From: Streptomyces flavofungini
Lineage (GTDB): Bacteria > Actinomycetota > Actinomycetes > Streptomycetales > Streptomycetaceae
Assembly (NCBI RefSeq): GCF_030388665.1
Contig: NZ_CP128846.1
Span: 4,786,501 to 4,850,500 of the forward strand
Direction of reading: 5' to 3'
Length of the DNA: 64,000 nucleotides
Shown: positions 15,958 through 24,446 of the stretch, piece by piece
Layout: each line of letters starts with the position of its first letter
Numbering within the stretch: the stretch's first letter is position 1
Translations under genes and position numbers: made by a program
The notes under the pieces: model-generated
What the model was told of the DNA's origin: nothing
The model's database searches: none
What the model saw: the letters and a program-made list of their open reading frames with translations, nothing else

Positions 15958-17100
15958 CTACCCGTGGCCCGTAAGCCGCGCCGCCGACGCGATCGTCGAT
16001 GCCGCCTCGCGCGCGGTGAGGCCCACGCGGACAGCCGCGTCGGTGAGGGGTGCGGTGAGGGCCTCGCCGAAGCCGTTCTCGTACGCGCGGCACGCCGCCC
16101 AGAACAGGCGGGTGTTGCGCTGTCCTTCGTGCGCGGCGAGGACGAACTGGACCAGGCCCTGGCCCTGTTGGAGGTCCGGCGCACCCGCGTGCGCGGGCCG
16201 CGGTCGGCGTCGCGGTGTCGGCGTGAGCAGGCGCAGGAGCGCGGGCGGGCAGGTGGCCGGCGGGAGGTGGGCCGTGCCGGGGACCGCGCTGTAGACGCCG
16301 TGTTCGGTGCGGGAGCCCGGGCCGACCAGATAGCCGCCCGCGCCCCGGATGTCGATGCCGGGTGCCAGGCGGCCCGCCGAGTTCGGTACGACGGTGTCGG
16401 GCGGCCCGGCCAGCCAGATGTGACGGCCCCCGCTCGGCGTCGCCACGACCACGGTCTCCGGGATCGTGAACAGGTGCCGCAGCGCCAACTCGCGCAGTTC
16501 CGCCGGGGCGTCGACGCCGGACTTGGTGTCCAGGTCGATGCCGATCAGGTGGTACGGCGGCAGCCCGCAGGCGATTCCGTATCCGGAGGCCCAGGGCGCG
16601 GCGGCGAACAGCTCGCGGATGCGGTGCGGGTCGGTCGACGCGTCGTACACGCCGTGTCCCATGCGGCCGCACTCGCCGCGGCAGGGCGATGGCCGCGGAG
16701 GGGCGTCGCGGTGCTCCGGGGAAGCGTGGTGTCCCGGGGTGCCGTGGTGCCGCGCGTCGTCGTGGTGTCGCGCGTCGTCGTGGTGCCGCACGTCGTCATG
16801 GTGTCGCACGTCGTCGTGGTGCGGGGAGCGCAGCGCCGGGAGCTTGCTCCGCGACAGCGGGATGACGGCGAGGCCTCGCTCGGCGGCGGTCAGGGCGTGG
16901 GCCAGGGCCAGGGTGGCGGTGCGGCGGTCGGCCCGGACCGCGGTGGCGTCGGGCGCGGCGGTCCGGTGCGCCGCCGGGTGGGGCCCGGTGTGCGGATCAG
17001 GGTGGGGCTCGGCGTGCGGATCGGCCCGGTGGGGCTCCGCCGGGTGGCGGGGGGAGTGGTCGGCGTCGCGGTCTGCGGCATGGCGGTCGATGGGGGCCAT
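15958..17100 (-). CDS. Prim-pol (archaeo-eukaryotic primase-like) domain protein with His-rich repeat
   Basis: 380 residues. A His/Pro/Asp-rich N-terminus (1-60) precedes the start of the prim-pol domain (ALTAAERGLAVIPLSRSKLPAL). A tandem R-H-H-D-D-V/A repeat follows, coded by 18-bp units around 16741-16829, then a Cys box (CRGECGRMGHG). Catalytic elements are visible: GIGIDLDT-type acidic motif (LIGIDLDTKSG), TPSGGRHIWL and IDIRGAGGYLVGPGS. A C-terminal helical part (EGQRNTRLFWAACRAYENG) resembles PriCT-like domains. No helicase is fused. The start ATG at 17100 has only a weak ribosome site. Confidence 0.72.
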   Translation of the reverse strand: MAPIDRHAADRDADHSPRHPAEPHRADPHAEPHPDPHTGPHPAAHRTAAPDATAVRADRRTATLALAHALTAAERGLAVIPLSRSKLPALRSPHHDDVRHHDDVRHHDDARHHDDARHHGTPGHHASPEHRDAPPRPSPCRGECGRMGHGVYDASTDPHRIRELFAAAPWASGYGIACGLPPYHLIGIDLDTKSGVDAPAELRELALRHLFTIPETVVVATPSGGRHIWLAGPPDTVVPNSAGRLAPGIDIRGAGGYLVGPGSRTEHGVYSAVPGTAHLPPATCPPALLRLLTPTPRRRPRPAHAGAPDLQQGQGLVQFVLAAHEGQRNTRLFWAACRAYENGFGEALTAPLTDAAVRVGLTAREAASTIASAARLTGHG

Positions 17101-17472
17101 GACTTCAGTTTCGTACAAACGTTCGATGAAGGGAAGGGGGGTGGCTGAGGGTGGCGCGCCGGGCAGGGGCGGCGCCCCTCTTTTCGGGCTCCTGCCGGAA
17201 CGCTTCAGCCCGTGCGGCGCCTGGCCTCGGTCACCGGAACGGCGCTGAGCTGCGGCTTCAGGGGCGCAAAGCATGTTTATCGACTTGTCCTCACGCTTGC
17301 GGGGGAATCGGTCCTTCCGGGGTGGTTCGCCGGGGATTCGGTGGGCAACTCTGGTCTCGCGACGTCGTGCAGATGCAGGACCGGGGCGGTCGGCCAACCG
17401 CCTTGGAGCAAGCGTTACTTGAGACGTGTCCGGCTCCCGGCCGGTGCGAATCTCCCGTTCTGGAGGAATGAC
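17101..17472. other. Gap between divergent genes; long leader of the next gene
   Basis: No gene is seen. The 200 bp before 17473 are rich in short complementary stretches (for example GGCGGTCGGCCAACCGCC at 17384-17401), so a structured RNA leader is possible. No known riboswitch consensus could be matched by eye. Confidence 0.35.
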
Positions 17473-17784
17473 ATGGCAAGCATCCGTACCGCCCGCGCCC
17501 TCGCTGCTGTCGCGGCCCTGCCCCTCGCCGCCGCGCTGTTCTCCGGTGTTGCGATGGCCGACAACGGCTCGTTCGCGGACGACGGATCCAACGCCGGTGT
17601 GGCCACGGTCAGCGGCAGCGGCGTCGGCGACGACAACAACGGCAACTCGTCCACGACGCAGCAGCAGGCGGTCGGCAACGGCGCCTCGAACCAGAGCAAC
17701 ACGGCTCAGGTGAACGGTTCCGCGTTCACGGAGATCAACCAGTCCAACGCGAACGTCGCCGTGAACTTCAGCGAACTGTGGTGA
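17473..17784 (+). CDS. Small secreted Asn/Gln/Ser-rich protein (103 aa)
   Basis: A Sec signal peptide (MASIRTARALAAVAALPLA ... GVAMA) is followed by about 75 residues rich in N, Q, S, G and V (NNGNSSTTQQQAVGNG, ASNQSNTAQVNGS, INQSNANVAVNF). The alternation of polar N/Q and small or hydrophobic residues recalls curlin-like and other amyloidogenic extracellular proteins. There is no cysteine and no chaplin motif. The ATG at 17473 has GGAGG 8 nt upstream. Function is unknown; a surface or aerial-hyphae role is inference. Confidence 0.65.
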   Translation: MASIRTARALAAVAALPLAAALFSGVAMADNGSFADDGSNAGVATVSGSGVGDDNNGNSSTTQQQAVGNGASNQSNTAQVNGSAFTEINQSNANVAVNFSELW

Positions 17785-17919
17785 CCTCGGGCCTCGTTGG
17801 GGAGTGATCCTCGGGGGCTGCTCCAAGGGGTGATGTGACAGTTGCGCGGCGGTGCCTCGGGCCCGCCGCGCAGCTGCGTTCGGCGTGCCGGGAGTCGCGG
17901 GGGCCTTGACGCCGGTTCT

Positions 17920-17942
17920 ATTTCTGACGGACAGTCAGAAAT
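17920..17942. promoter_or_regulatory. Perfect palindromic operator before the igr-like operon
   Basis: ATTTCTGAC (17920-17928) and GTCAGAAAT (17934-17942) flank GGACA, a 9-bp perfect inverted repeat 129 bp before the first operon gene. It has the size and symmetry of a TetR-family operator. No regulator gene is adjacent. The 120 bp that follow contain eight GTACG motifs of unknown meaning. Confidence 0.6.
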
Positions 17943-18070
17943 CGTTCCGGGTACGTGGTGCCGTACGGGGTCCGTACGTGATCCGTACGTGACCCGTACG
18001 AGGCCGTACGAATCCCTGCGAAGCCGAACCAGGCCGTACGAGGCCGTACGAGAAGGAGAGGCCGCCCGCC

Positions 18071-19258
18071 GTGCACCTCGCCCCCACCGAACGCCAGCAG
18101 CGCCTGCGCGCCGAACTGCGCGCGTACTTCCGCGAGCTGATGCCGGACGGCCCGCCCGCGAGCGACGACAAGGCCGCACAGCGGCGGCTCCTGCGCCGCA
18201 TCGGCGCGGACGGCCACCTCGGTCTCGGCTGGCCCGTCGCGTACGGAGGCCAGGGGCGCGGCGCCGACGAGCAGTTCGTGTTCTTCGACGAGGCGTACCG
18301 CGCGGGCGCGCCCGTGTCGATGGTCACGCTGAACACGGTCGGGCCGACGCTGATGAAGTACGGGACCGAGGAGCAGAAGGCCGCCCTGCTGCCCGGCATC
18401 CTGCGTGGGGAAACCGTCTTCGCGATCGGTTACAGCGAGCCGTCCGCGGGCACGGACCTGGCGGCGCTGCGGACGCGGGCCGTTCGAACGGAGGGCCCGC
18501 CCGACGAGTGGCTGATCCACGGCCAGAAGAGCTTCACCTCCAACGCCCAGAACGCCGACTGGATCTGGCTCGCCTGCCGCACCGACCCGGAGGCCCCCAA
18601 GCACCGGGGCATCTCGATCATCCTCGTGCCGACCGACGCGCCCGGGTTCTCCTGGACCCCGATCGAGACCGTCGGCGGCCAGACCACCACGGCGACGTAC
18701 TACGACGGCGTGCGCGTGCCCGCAGGGAACCTCGTCGGTGAGGAGCACGGCGGCTGGAAGCTCATCACCAACCAGCTCAACCACGAGCGGATCGCGCTCG
18801 CGGCCATCGGCATGCAGGCCGAGGACTTCTACGCGGCGGCGCGCACGGCCGCGCAGTCACCTGATCCGGTGAGTGGTGAGCGCCGGATTGACGCTCCGTG
18901 GGTCCGTTTGAAACTGGCTGAGGCGCATGCGCGGCTCGCGGCTACGCGCCTGCTCAACTGGCGTTTGGTGGGGGATGTGGAGGCGGGCGGTCCGGCCCCT
19001 GGGGACGCGAGCGGCGTGAAGTTCGTGGGAACCGAATCGGCGGTCGAGGTGTACCGAATATGTCAGGAGATCGCGGGGGACGCGGGGCTCGTGCGGGCCG
19101 GTTCACCCGGATCCCTGGCACTGGGGACGGCCGGGGACGGGGAGCTGGAGCGGATGAACAGGGCGGCGCAGATCAACACCTTCGGGGGCGGGGTGAGCGA
19201 GGTGCAGCGGGAGATCGTGGCGACGATGCGGCTCGGGATGCGCAGGGGGCGGCGATGA
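18071..19258 (+). CDS. fadE29: Acyl-CoA dehydrogenase, FadE29 (ChsE2)-like
   Basis: 395 residues, first gene of a five-gene overlapping operon. It is a flavin acyl-CoA dehydrogenase with the FAD/substrate motif FAIGYSEPSAGTDLAAL (about 118-134), a middle beta domain and a C-terminal helical domain ending in NTFGGGVSEVQREIVA. In mycobacteria FadE28 and FadE29 form a heterotetramer that dehydrogenates the 3-carbon steroid side-chain CoA ester; the gene set here matches that cluster. Start GTG at 18071 has AGGAGAGG upstream. The stop overlaps the next start (ATGA). Confidence 0.82.
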   Translation: MHLAPTERQQRLRAELRAYFRELMPDGPPASDDKAAQRRLLRRIGADGHLGLGWPVAYGGQGRGADEQFVFFDEAYRAGAPVSMVTLNTVGPTLMKYGTEEQKAALLPGILRGETVFAIGYSEPSAGTDLAALRTRAVRTEGPPDEWLIHGQKSFTSNAQNADWIWLACRTDPEAPKHRGISIILVPTDAPGFSWTPIETVGGQTTTATYYDGVRVPAGNLVGEEHGGWKLITNQLNHERIALAAIGMQAEDFYAAARTAAQSPDPVSGERRIDAPWVRLKLAEAHARLAATRLLNWRLVGDVEAGGPAPGDASGVKFVGTESAVEVYRICQEIAGDAGLVRAGSPGSLALGTAGDGELERMNRAAQINTFGGGVSEVQREIVATMRLGMRRGRR

Positions 19259-20388
19259 CGCGCGGGGCCGACGCGGGCGGGCCGGATGGGCCGGATGGGC
19301 CGGGCGGGCCGGGCGGGCACGAGCCGGACGAGCTGTACGAGAAGTTGAAGGCGTACGAGGGCCGGGCCGCCGCGGTCGCGGGGCACGGCAAGGACCCGGT
19401 GAACGAGCCGATGATCAGGCACTGGTGCGAGGCGATGGGAGACACCCACGCCGCGTACGCCGGCCCGGAGGCCGTGGCCCCGCCGACCATGCTCCAGGTG
19501 TGGACGATGGGCGGCCTCTCCGGACACAGCGGCCGCTCCGAGGCGTACGACGAGCTGTTCGCCCTGCTCGACGACGCCGGGTACGCCTCGGTGGTGGCGA
19601 CGGACTGCGAGCAGGAGTATCTGCGTCCGCTGCGCCCCGGGGACGAGATCACCTTCGACGCGGTGATCGAGTCGATCTCGGAGCGCAAGACGACCAAGCT
19701 CGGTACGGGGTACTTCGTGACGACGCGGATGGACGTCCGCGCGGACGGCGAGCCGGCGGGGACGCACCGCTTCCGGATCCTGAAGTACGTGCCCGCGCGA
19801 AGGCGGGCGTCGAGTGCGGACGCGGCGGGATCGGCTGGGGCAGCGGGGCGGGAAGCAGTCGCCCCGGCGCGGAGCCGACGGCCCCGGCCCGTGATCAACA
19901 GGGACAACGCGGGTTTCTGGGAAGGCGTGTCCCGGCACCGGCTCCTGATCCAGCGCTGCGGCTCCTGCGCCCGCCTCCGCTTCCCCTGGCTGCCGGGCTG
20001 CAACGCCTGCGGCTCGCCCGAGTGGGACACGGTCGAGGCGAGCGGCGAGGGCACGGTCTATTCGTACGTGGTGATGCACCACCCGCCGTTCCCGGCCTTC
20101 ACCGCGCCGGAACAGGCCACTGCCGGGACGGGGCCGTACGCGGTCGTGCTCGTGGAGCTGGCGGAAGGGGTCCGGATCATCAGCCAGGTGGTGGGGGTGG
20201 AGCACGAGCGGGTGCGGATCGGGATGCCGGTGCGGCTCGAGTTCCAACGGGTCGACGAGGAACTGGAACTGCCGCTGTTCCGGCCGCTCGCGCAGGTCGG
20301 CGATGCGCAGGTCGGCGATGCGCCGGACGGTGACTCGGGCGTGGTCCCGGCCGGGGCGGCCGTTCGCGGGCGAGAGGGCGTGCGCTGA
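19255..20388 (+). CDS. chsH2: MaoC-like plus DUF35 (OB-fold) hydratase subunit, ChsH2-like
   Basis: 377 residues in two domains. The N-terminal half (about 25-185) is a MaoC-type hotdog fold (WCEAMGDTHAAYAGPEAVAPPTM). The C-terminal half (about 215-350) is a DUF35 domain with a zinc ribbon (CGSCARLRFPWLPGCNACGS) and OB-fold. This fusion is the hallmark of ChsH2. In mycobacteria, ChsH1-ChsH2 hydrates the unsaturated steroid side-chain CoA ester, and the DUF35 part docks the aldolase Ltp2. The ATG at 19255 overlaps the previous stop; the frame stays open further upstream but without domain resemblance. Confidence 0.85.
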   Translation: MTRGADAGGPDGPDGPGGPGGHEPDELYEKLKAYEGRAAAVAGHGKDPVNEPMIRHWCEAMGDTHAAYAGPEAVAPPTMLQVWTMGGLSGHSGRSEAYDELFALLDDAGYASVVATDCEQEYLRPLRPGDEITFDAVIESISERKTTKLGTGYFVTTRMDVRADGEPAGTHRFRILKYVPARRRASSADAAGSAGAAGREAVAPARSRRPRPVINRDNAGFWEGVSRHRLLIQRCGSCARLRFPWLPGCNACGSPEWDTVEASGEGTVYSYVVMHHPPFPAFTAPEQATAGTGPYAVVLVELAEGVRIISQVVGVEHERVRIGMPVRLEFQRVDEELELPLFRPLAQVGDAQVGDAPDGDSGVVPAGAAVRGREGVR

Positions 20389-20389
20389 C

Positions 20390-21457
20390 ATGGACTTCAC
20401 GCCTACGCCGGAGCAGGCGGCCGCCCGGGACCTGGCCGCGCGGATCTTCGGGGATCTGTCCACACCGGAGCGGCTCGCGGCGGCGGGCACCGCGTCGGAC
20501 GCCGAGCTGTGGAAGGCGCTGTGCGCGGCGGGCCTGCCGGGCGCGGTCGAGGAGGTCGGACTGCTCGGCCTCGTGCTGCTCCTGGAGGAGCAGGGTCGGA
20601 CGACGGCGCAGGTGCCGTTCGCGGTGAGCTGTGTGTACGGACTGCTCGCGGTCTCGGCGCACGGTTCGACGGACCAGCGGGCGCGGTTGCTGCCGGGGCT
20701 GCGGGACGGGACGGAGGTGGCGACGGGGGCGTTCCCCGCGCGCGGCGGGGCCGGTCGGGTGCGGGCCGAGGACGGCAGGCTGACGGGGGCGGTGCCGTGG
20801 GTGCCGTGGCTGCGGGACGCGACGTTCGTGCTGGTGCCGGCGGGGGACCGGGGCTTGTGGCTGGTGCGGACGGCCGACGCGGGGTGCGAGCCGGTCGAGC
20901 TGACGGCGCCGTGGCGGGCGGGACGGCTGGTGCTGGACGGGGTGCGGGGAGAGCGGCTGGGCGACGGTGCGGGCTCCGGCCGGGGCGGGGGCGCGGCGGA
21001 GGTCGCGTACGACGACGTGCTCGCCTCCGCCCGGACGGCCTTCGCCGGGCTGCAGGCGGGGGTCTGCGCGGGTTCGCTGGCCCGCGCCGTGGCGTACACC
21101 AATGAGCGGGAGCAGTTCGGGCGCCCGCTCGCGGCGAAGCAGGCGGTCCAACTCCGTGCGGCAGAGGCGTACATGGACACGGAGGCGATCCGGGTCACCG
21201 CGTACGAGGCGGCGTGGCGCCGGGACGGGGCACTGGCGTACGGCACGCACGCGCTGACCGCCGCGTGGTGGGCGTCGGAGGCGGGCCGCCGCGTCGTGCA
21301 CGCGGGCCAGCACCTGCACGGCGGCGTGGGCGCCGACGTGGAGTTCCCGGTGCACCGGCACTTCCTGTGGGGCCGCCAGCTGGACGCGTATCTGGGCTGT
21401 GGCGGCGAAGTCCTCGCCGAGCTGGGCGACTTGATCGCTACGGAGGAGTCCGCATGA
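20390..21457 (+). CDS. fadE28: Acyl-CoA dehydrogenase, FadE28 (ChsE1)-like
   Basis: 355 residues. A shorter, diverged acyl-CoA dehydrogenase subunit: N-terminal helices (MDFTPTPEQAAARDLAARIF), a reduced middle domain, and a conserved C-terminal helical domain (AVAYTNEREQFGRPLAAKQAVQ, then HAGQHLHGGVGADVEFPVHRH). It is the expected partner of the FadE29-like subunit. The ATG at 20390 begins one base after the previous stop codon. Confidence 0.82.
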   Translation: MDFTPTPEQAAARDLAARIFGDLSTPERLAAAGTASDAELWKALCAAGLPGAVEEVGLLGLVLLLEEQGRTTAQVPFAVSCVYGLLAVSAHGSTDQRARLLPGLRDGTEVATGAFPARGGAGRVRAEDGRLTGAVPWVPWLRDATFVLVPAGDRGLWLVRTADAGCEPVELTAPWRAGRLVLDGVRGERLGDGAGSGRGGGAAEVAYDDVLASARTAFAGLQAGVCAGSLARAVAYTNEREQFGRPLAAKQAVQLRAAEAYMDTEAIRVTAYEAAWRRDGALAYGTHALTAAWWASEAGRRVVHAGQHLHGGVGADVEFPVHRHFLWGRQLDAYLGCGGEVLAELGDLIATEESA

Positions 21458-22002
21458 GTACGGAGGAGTCAGGTGCGGGAGGGGGAGGCCGCATGAGCCC
21501 CGGGTCCGTCCCGCGCGCAGGGGACGCGCTGCCGCCCCTGGAGATCCCGGTCACCCGCACCCTGATCGTCGCCGGGGCCATCGCCTCGCGGGACTACCAG
21601 GACGTGCACCACGACGCGGAGCTGGCCAGGGCGAAGGGCTCCCCCGACATCTTCATGAACATCCTCACGACCAACGGCCTGGTGGGGAGGTACGTGACGG
21701 ACTGCTTCGGCCCCGGAGCCGTGCTCAGGAAGGTGGCGATCAGGCTGGGGGCGCCCAACTACCCCGGGGACACGATGACGTTGACGGGGACGGTCGAGCG
21801 GGTCGAGCGGGCCGGGCGGGTCGAGCGGGTCGCGACGGGTACGCCGGGTGCCCCGGGTGCGCCCGGCGGAGGGGTGGCGGCGGTCACCGTCAGGGTCGTC
21901 GGCGCCAACAGCATCGGCAAGCACGTGACCGGCACCGCCACGGTGACGGTGCCCGCCGGACCACGGCGGACGGCGGGCGGACGGACCGGGGGTGACGCGT
22001 GA
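21454..22002 (+). CDS. chsH1: MaoC-family hydratase subunit, ChsH1-like
   Basis: 182 residues with a hotdog fold. The catalytic Asp/His region reads SRDYQDVHHDAELAR; FMNILTTNGLVGRYVTD follows the overhang helix pattern of MaoC proteins. It would pair with the ChsH2-like protein to form the active hydratase. The ATG at 21454 overlaps the upstream stop (ATGA). An internal ATG at 21493 with GGGAGG upstream is a real alternative, since the first 13 residues are Gly/Ser-rich. A Gly/Pro/Ala-rich loop at about 132-146 is an insertion. Confidence 0.82.
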   Translation: MSTEESGAGGGGRMSPGSVPRAGDALPPLEIPVTRTLIVAGAIASRDYQDVHHDAELARAKGSPDIFMNILTTNGLVGRYVTDCFGPGAVLRKVAIRLGAPNYPGDTMTLTGTVERVERAGRVERVATGTPGAPGAPGGGVAAVTVRVVGANSIGKHVTGTATVTVPAGPRRTAGGRTGGDA

Positions 22003-23165
22003 GCGTACGGAAGAAGGACAGCCTCGGCGGGCAGGCGGCGGTCGTCGGGATCGGGGCGACGGAGTTCTCCAAGGACTCCGGGCGCAGCGAGCTGAAGCTG
22101 GCCGTCGAGGCGGTGCGGTCCGCGCTCGACGACGCGGGCCTCGGCCCGGCCGACGTGGACGGCCTGGTGACGTTCACGATGGACACCAGCCCGGAGATCA
22201 CGGTGGCGCAGGCGGCGGGGATGGGCGAGCTGTCCTTCTTCTCCCGCGTGCACTACGGCGGTGGCGCGGCCTGCGCGACCGTGCAGCAGGCGGCCCTCGC
22301 GGTGGCGAGCGGGGTGGCCGAAGTGGTCGTGTGCTACCGGGCGTTCAACGAACGCTCGGGCCGCCGCTTCGGCTCCGGGGTGCGGCACCGGGAGCCGTCG
22401 GCGGAGGGCGCGGCGCTCGGCTGGTCGCTGCCGTTCGGGCTGCTCACGCCCGCGTCGTGGGTGGCGATGGCGGCCCAGCGCTATCTGCACACGTACGGCC
22501 TGACGACGGAGGCCTTCGGCCAGGTGGCGGTCGTCGACCGGAAGTACGCGGCGACGAACCCCGCGGCGTACTTCCACGGCAGACCCATCACGCTCGCGGA
22601 CCACGCAGCCTCGCGGTGGATCGTCGAGCCGCTGCGGCTCCTGGACTGCTGCCAGGAGACGGACGGCGGCCAGGCGATCGTCGTGACGAGCGCGGAGCGG
22701 GCCCGCGACCTGCCGCACCCGCCCGCCGTGATCGCCGCCGCGGCCCAGGGCGCGGGCCGCGCGCAGGAGCAGATGACGAGCTTCTACCGCGACGACCTCA
22801 CGGGTCTGCCCGAAATGGGCGTGGTGGCACGGCAGTTGTGGCGCACGTCGGGGCTCGCGCCGGGGGATGTGGACGTGGGGATCCTGTACGACCACTTCAC
22901 GCCGTTCGTGCTGATGCAGCTGGAGGAGTTCGGGTTCTGCGAGCCGGGAGAGGCGGCGGAGTTCGTGGCGAAGGAGCGGCTGCCCCTGAACACCCACGGC
23001 GGTCAGCTCGGCGAGGCGTATCTGCACGGGACGAACGGCGTGGCCGAGGCCGTCCGGCAGATCCGCGGCACGGCGGTGAACCAGATACCCGGCGCCGCGC
23101 GGGCCCTCGTCACGGCGGGCACCGGCGTCCCCACATCGGGGTTGATTCTGACGGCGGACGGCTGA
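21999..23165 (+). CDS. ltp2: Thiolase-like lipid-transfer protein / steroid side-chain aldolase, Ltp2-like
   Basis: 388 residues with a thiolase fold: VVGIGATEFSKDSGRSEL at the N-terminus, HYGGGAACATVQQAALAV in the middle, and NTHGGQLGEAYLHGTNGVAEA at the C-terminus. The usual thiolase Cys nucleophile motif is not evident. This fits Ltp2, which acts as a retro-aldolase releasing propionyl-CoA from the steroid side chain together with the DUF35 domain of ChsH2. Last gene of the operon; its GTG at 21999 overlaps the previous stop (GTGA). Confidence 0.84.
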   Translation: MSVRKKDSLGGQAAVVGIGATEFSKDSGRSELKLAVEAVRSALDDAGLGPADVDGLVTFTMDTSPEITVAQAAGMGELSFFSRVHYGGGAACATVQQAALAVASGVAEVVVCYRAFNERSGRRFGSGVRHREPSAEGAALGWSLPFGLLTPASWVAMAAQRYLHTYGLTTEAFGQVAVVDRKYAATNPAAYFHGRPITLADHAASRWIVEPLRLLDCCQETDGGQAIVVTSAERARDLPHPPAVIAAAAQGAGRAQEQMTSFYRDDLTGLPEMGVVARQLWRTSGLAPGDVDVGILYDHFTPFVLMQLEEFGFCEPGEAAEFVAKERLPLNTHGGQLGEAYLHGTNGVAEAVRQIRGTAVNQIPGAARALVTAGTGVPTSGLILTADG

Positions 23166-23217
23166 ACGCGGCGCGTGTCCCGCGCTCGGCGGCGGACCCT
23201 GCCCGTTCACTCGCTGC

Positions 23218-24108
23218 ATGCGCCATCGAAAGAAGCTCCTGGGAATCGTGCTGGGCCTGGCCCTGGCCACACTGGCCATGGACACGGAGGCGGGCTCGGC
23301 CGCGTCGACGACGACCACGATCACGCCGCCGGGCGGGCCGCCGCCGGGCCCCGACCCCGGCTTCGCGCGCGCCGCCTCCGCGGGCCGCGCCGGCGGCCTC
23401 TTCTACGGCCGTGCCTTCGACACCTGCCAGGCGCCGTCCGCCGACACCATGCGCCGCTGGCTGGCATCGGACTACGGAGCGGTCGGGGTGTACTTCGGCG
23501 GCCGCGGCCGGGCCTGCCCGAACCAGCGGCACCTGAGCCGGGACTGGCTGCGCTCGGTCGACGAGATGGGCTGGGGGGTGCTGCCGCTGTACGTCGGGTC
23601 GCAGTCGCCGTGCGTCGTGGCTCAGAACAAGCAGCATGTCCGCATCGAGGGCAGCCCCGCGCGGCAGGGCGCCCGGGAGGGCGGGGACGCGGTCGACAAG
23701 GCCCAGGCCCTCGGCATCGCGCCGGAGAGCCCGCTGTACCTGGACATGGAGTCGTACCGCCACAACGATCGCGCCTGCGCACGCGACACCCTCGCGTTCG
23801 TCCGCGCCTGGAACCGCGAAGTGCGCAGCCAGGGCTACGTGCCGGGCTTCTACAGCAGCGCGAACTCCGGCGTACGGCACATGGACGAGGCCCGTCGGCA
23901 GGGAGTCGACGACCTGCCGGAGGTGATGTGGTTCGCGCGCTGGAACATCCGGCCCGATCTGTACGGCGAGCCCGCGCTCGGGCAGGACGCCTGGCAGCCC
24001 AACCGGCGGATCCACCAGTACGCGGGCAACGTCACCGAGCGGCACGGGGGACGCACGATCACCATTGACCGCAACCTCGTGGACGCCCCGGTGGCCACAC
24101 TGGGCTAG
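23218..24108 (+). CDS. Secreted DUF1906 (Rv2525c-like glycoside-hydrolase-like) protein
   Basis: 296 residues. The signal peptide (MRHRKKLLGIVLGLALATLA) is followed by a short linker with TTTTITPPGGPPPGP and a TIM-barrel-like DUF1906 domain: FYGRAFDTCQAPSADTMRRW, GVYFGGRGRACPNQ, LPLYVGSQ, SPLYLDMESY and IHQYAGNV. Such domains relate to GH25-like hydrolases and are thought to act on cell-wall glycans; enzymatic activity is mostly unproven. Acidic residues in LYLDMESY could be catalytic. It lies 52 bp after the Ltp2-like gene and may be read through from that operon. Confidence 0.8.
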   Translation: MRHRKKLLGIVLGLALATLAMDTEAGSAASTTTTITPPGGPPPGPDPGFARAASAGRAGGLFYGRAFDTCQAPSADTMRRWLASDYGAVGVYFGGRGRACPNQRHLSRDWLRSVDEMGWGVLPLYVGSQSPCVVAQNKQHVRIEGSPARQGAREGGDAVDKAQALGIAPESPLYLDMESYRHNDRACARDTLAFVRAWNREVRSQGYVPGFYSSANSGVRHMDEARRQGVDDLPEVMWFARWNIRPDLYGEPALGQDAWQPNRRIHQYAGNVTERHGGRTITIDRNLVDAPVATLG

Positions 24109-24120
24109 ACCTGCCCCGTC

Positions 24121-24158
24121 GGACCGTGGTCCCGGGGGTTCCTCCGGGACCACGGTCC
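24121..24158 (+). terminator. Strong hairpin terminator plus tandem copies
   Basis: GGACCGTGGTCCCGG (24121-24135) pairs perfectly with CCGGGACCACGGTCC (24144-24158). The right arm is partly repeated twice more (units of ACCACGGTCCCACCCGG up to about 24195), giving alternative pairings. Confidence 0.75.
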
Positions 24159-24301
24159 CACCCGGACCACGGTCCCACCCGGACCACCGTGACGGACCCG
24201 TGCCCGCCCGGTCTCGCCCGGCCTCGCCCGCCGTGCGCCCGCCGACCGCCGGGCGCGTACGCCCCCGGACCCCGACCCCCGCCGCCAGCCGCTTTCGTAC
24301 A

Positions 24302-24383
24302 CCTCAGGGTTGAACCCGCAGGGGTCGGCTCCCTCTCCTCCACCTTCAGGAGGTGGGGCTGGCTCCCCTCGTACAACCTGAGG
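24302..24383. promoter_or_regulatory. Long-range inverted repeat upstream of the sigma factor gene
   Basis: CCTCAGGGTTG (24302-24312) can pair with CAACCTGAGG (24374-24383), with one bulged G, enclosing an inner CCTCC/GGAGG pairing. It lies 64 bp before the start codon and may be a structured leader or a regulatory site. Nothing else is seen between 24196 and 24446. Confidence 0.35.
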
Positions 24384-24446
24384 CGGACAAGCCTTCGGGA
24401 CCTGCGGCCGATCCGCTGATGTAGGGGTCGCTTCTAGCGTGGAGCC

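Noticed and set aside
17261..17472. A known riboswitch (c-di-AMP or cobalamin type) before the small secreted protein gene
   Set aside because: The leader is G-rich and structured, but no consensus core could be matched by eye. A covariance-model search would decide.
19063..21246. A long open frame antisense to the igr-type operon
   Set aside because: The rightward genes have full domain motifs and coupled starts; the antisense product has none.
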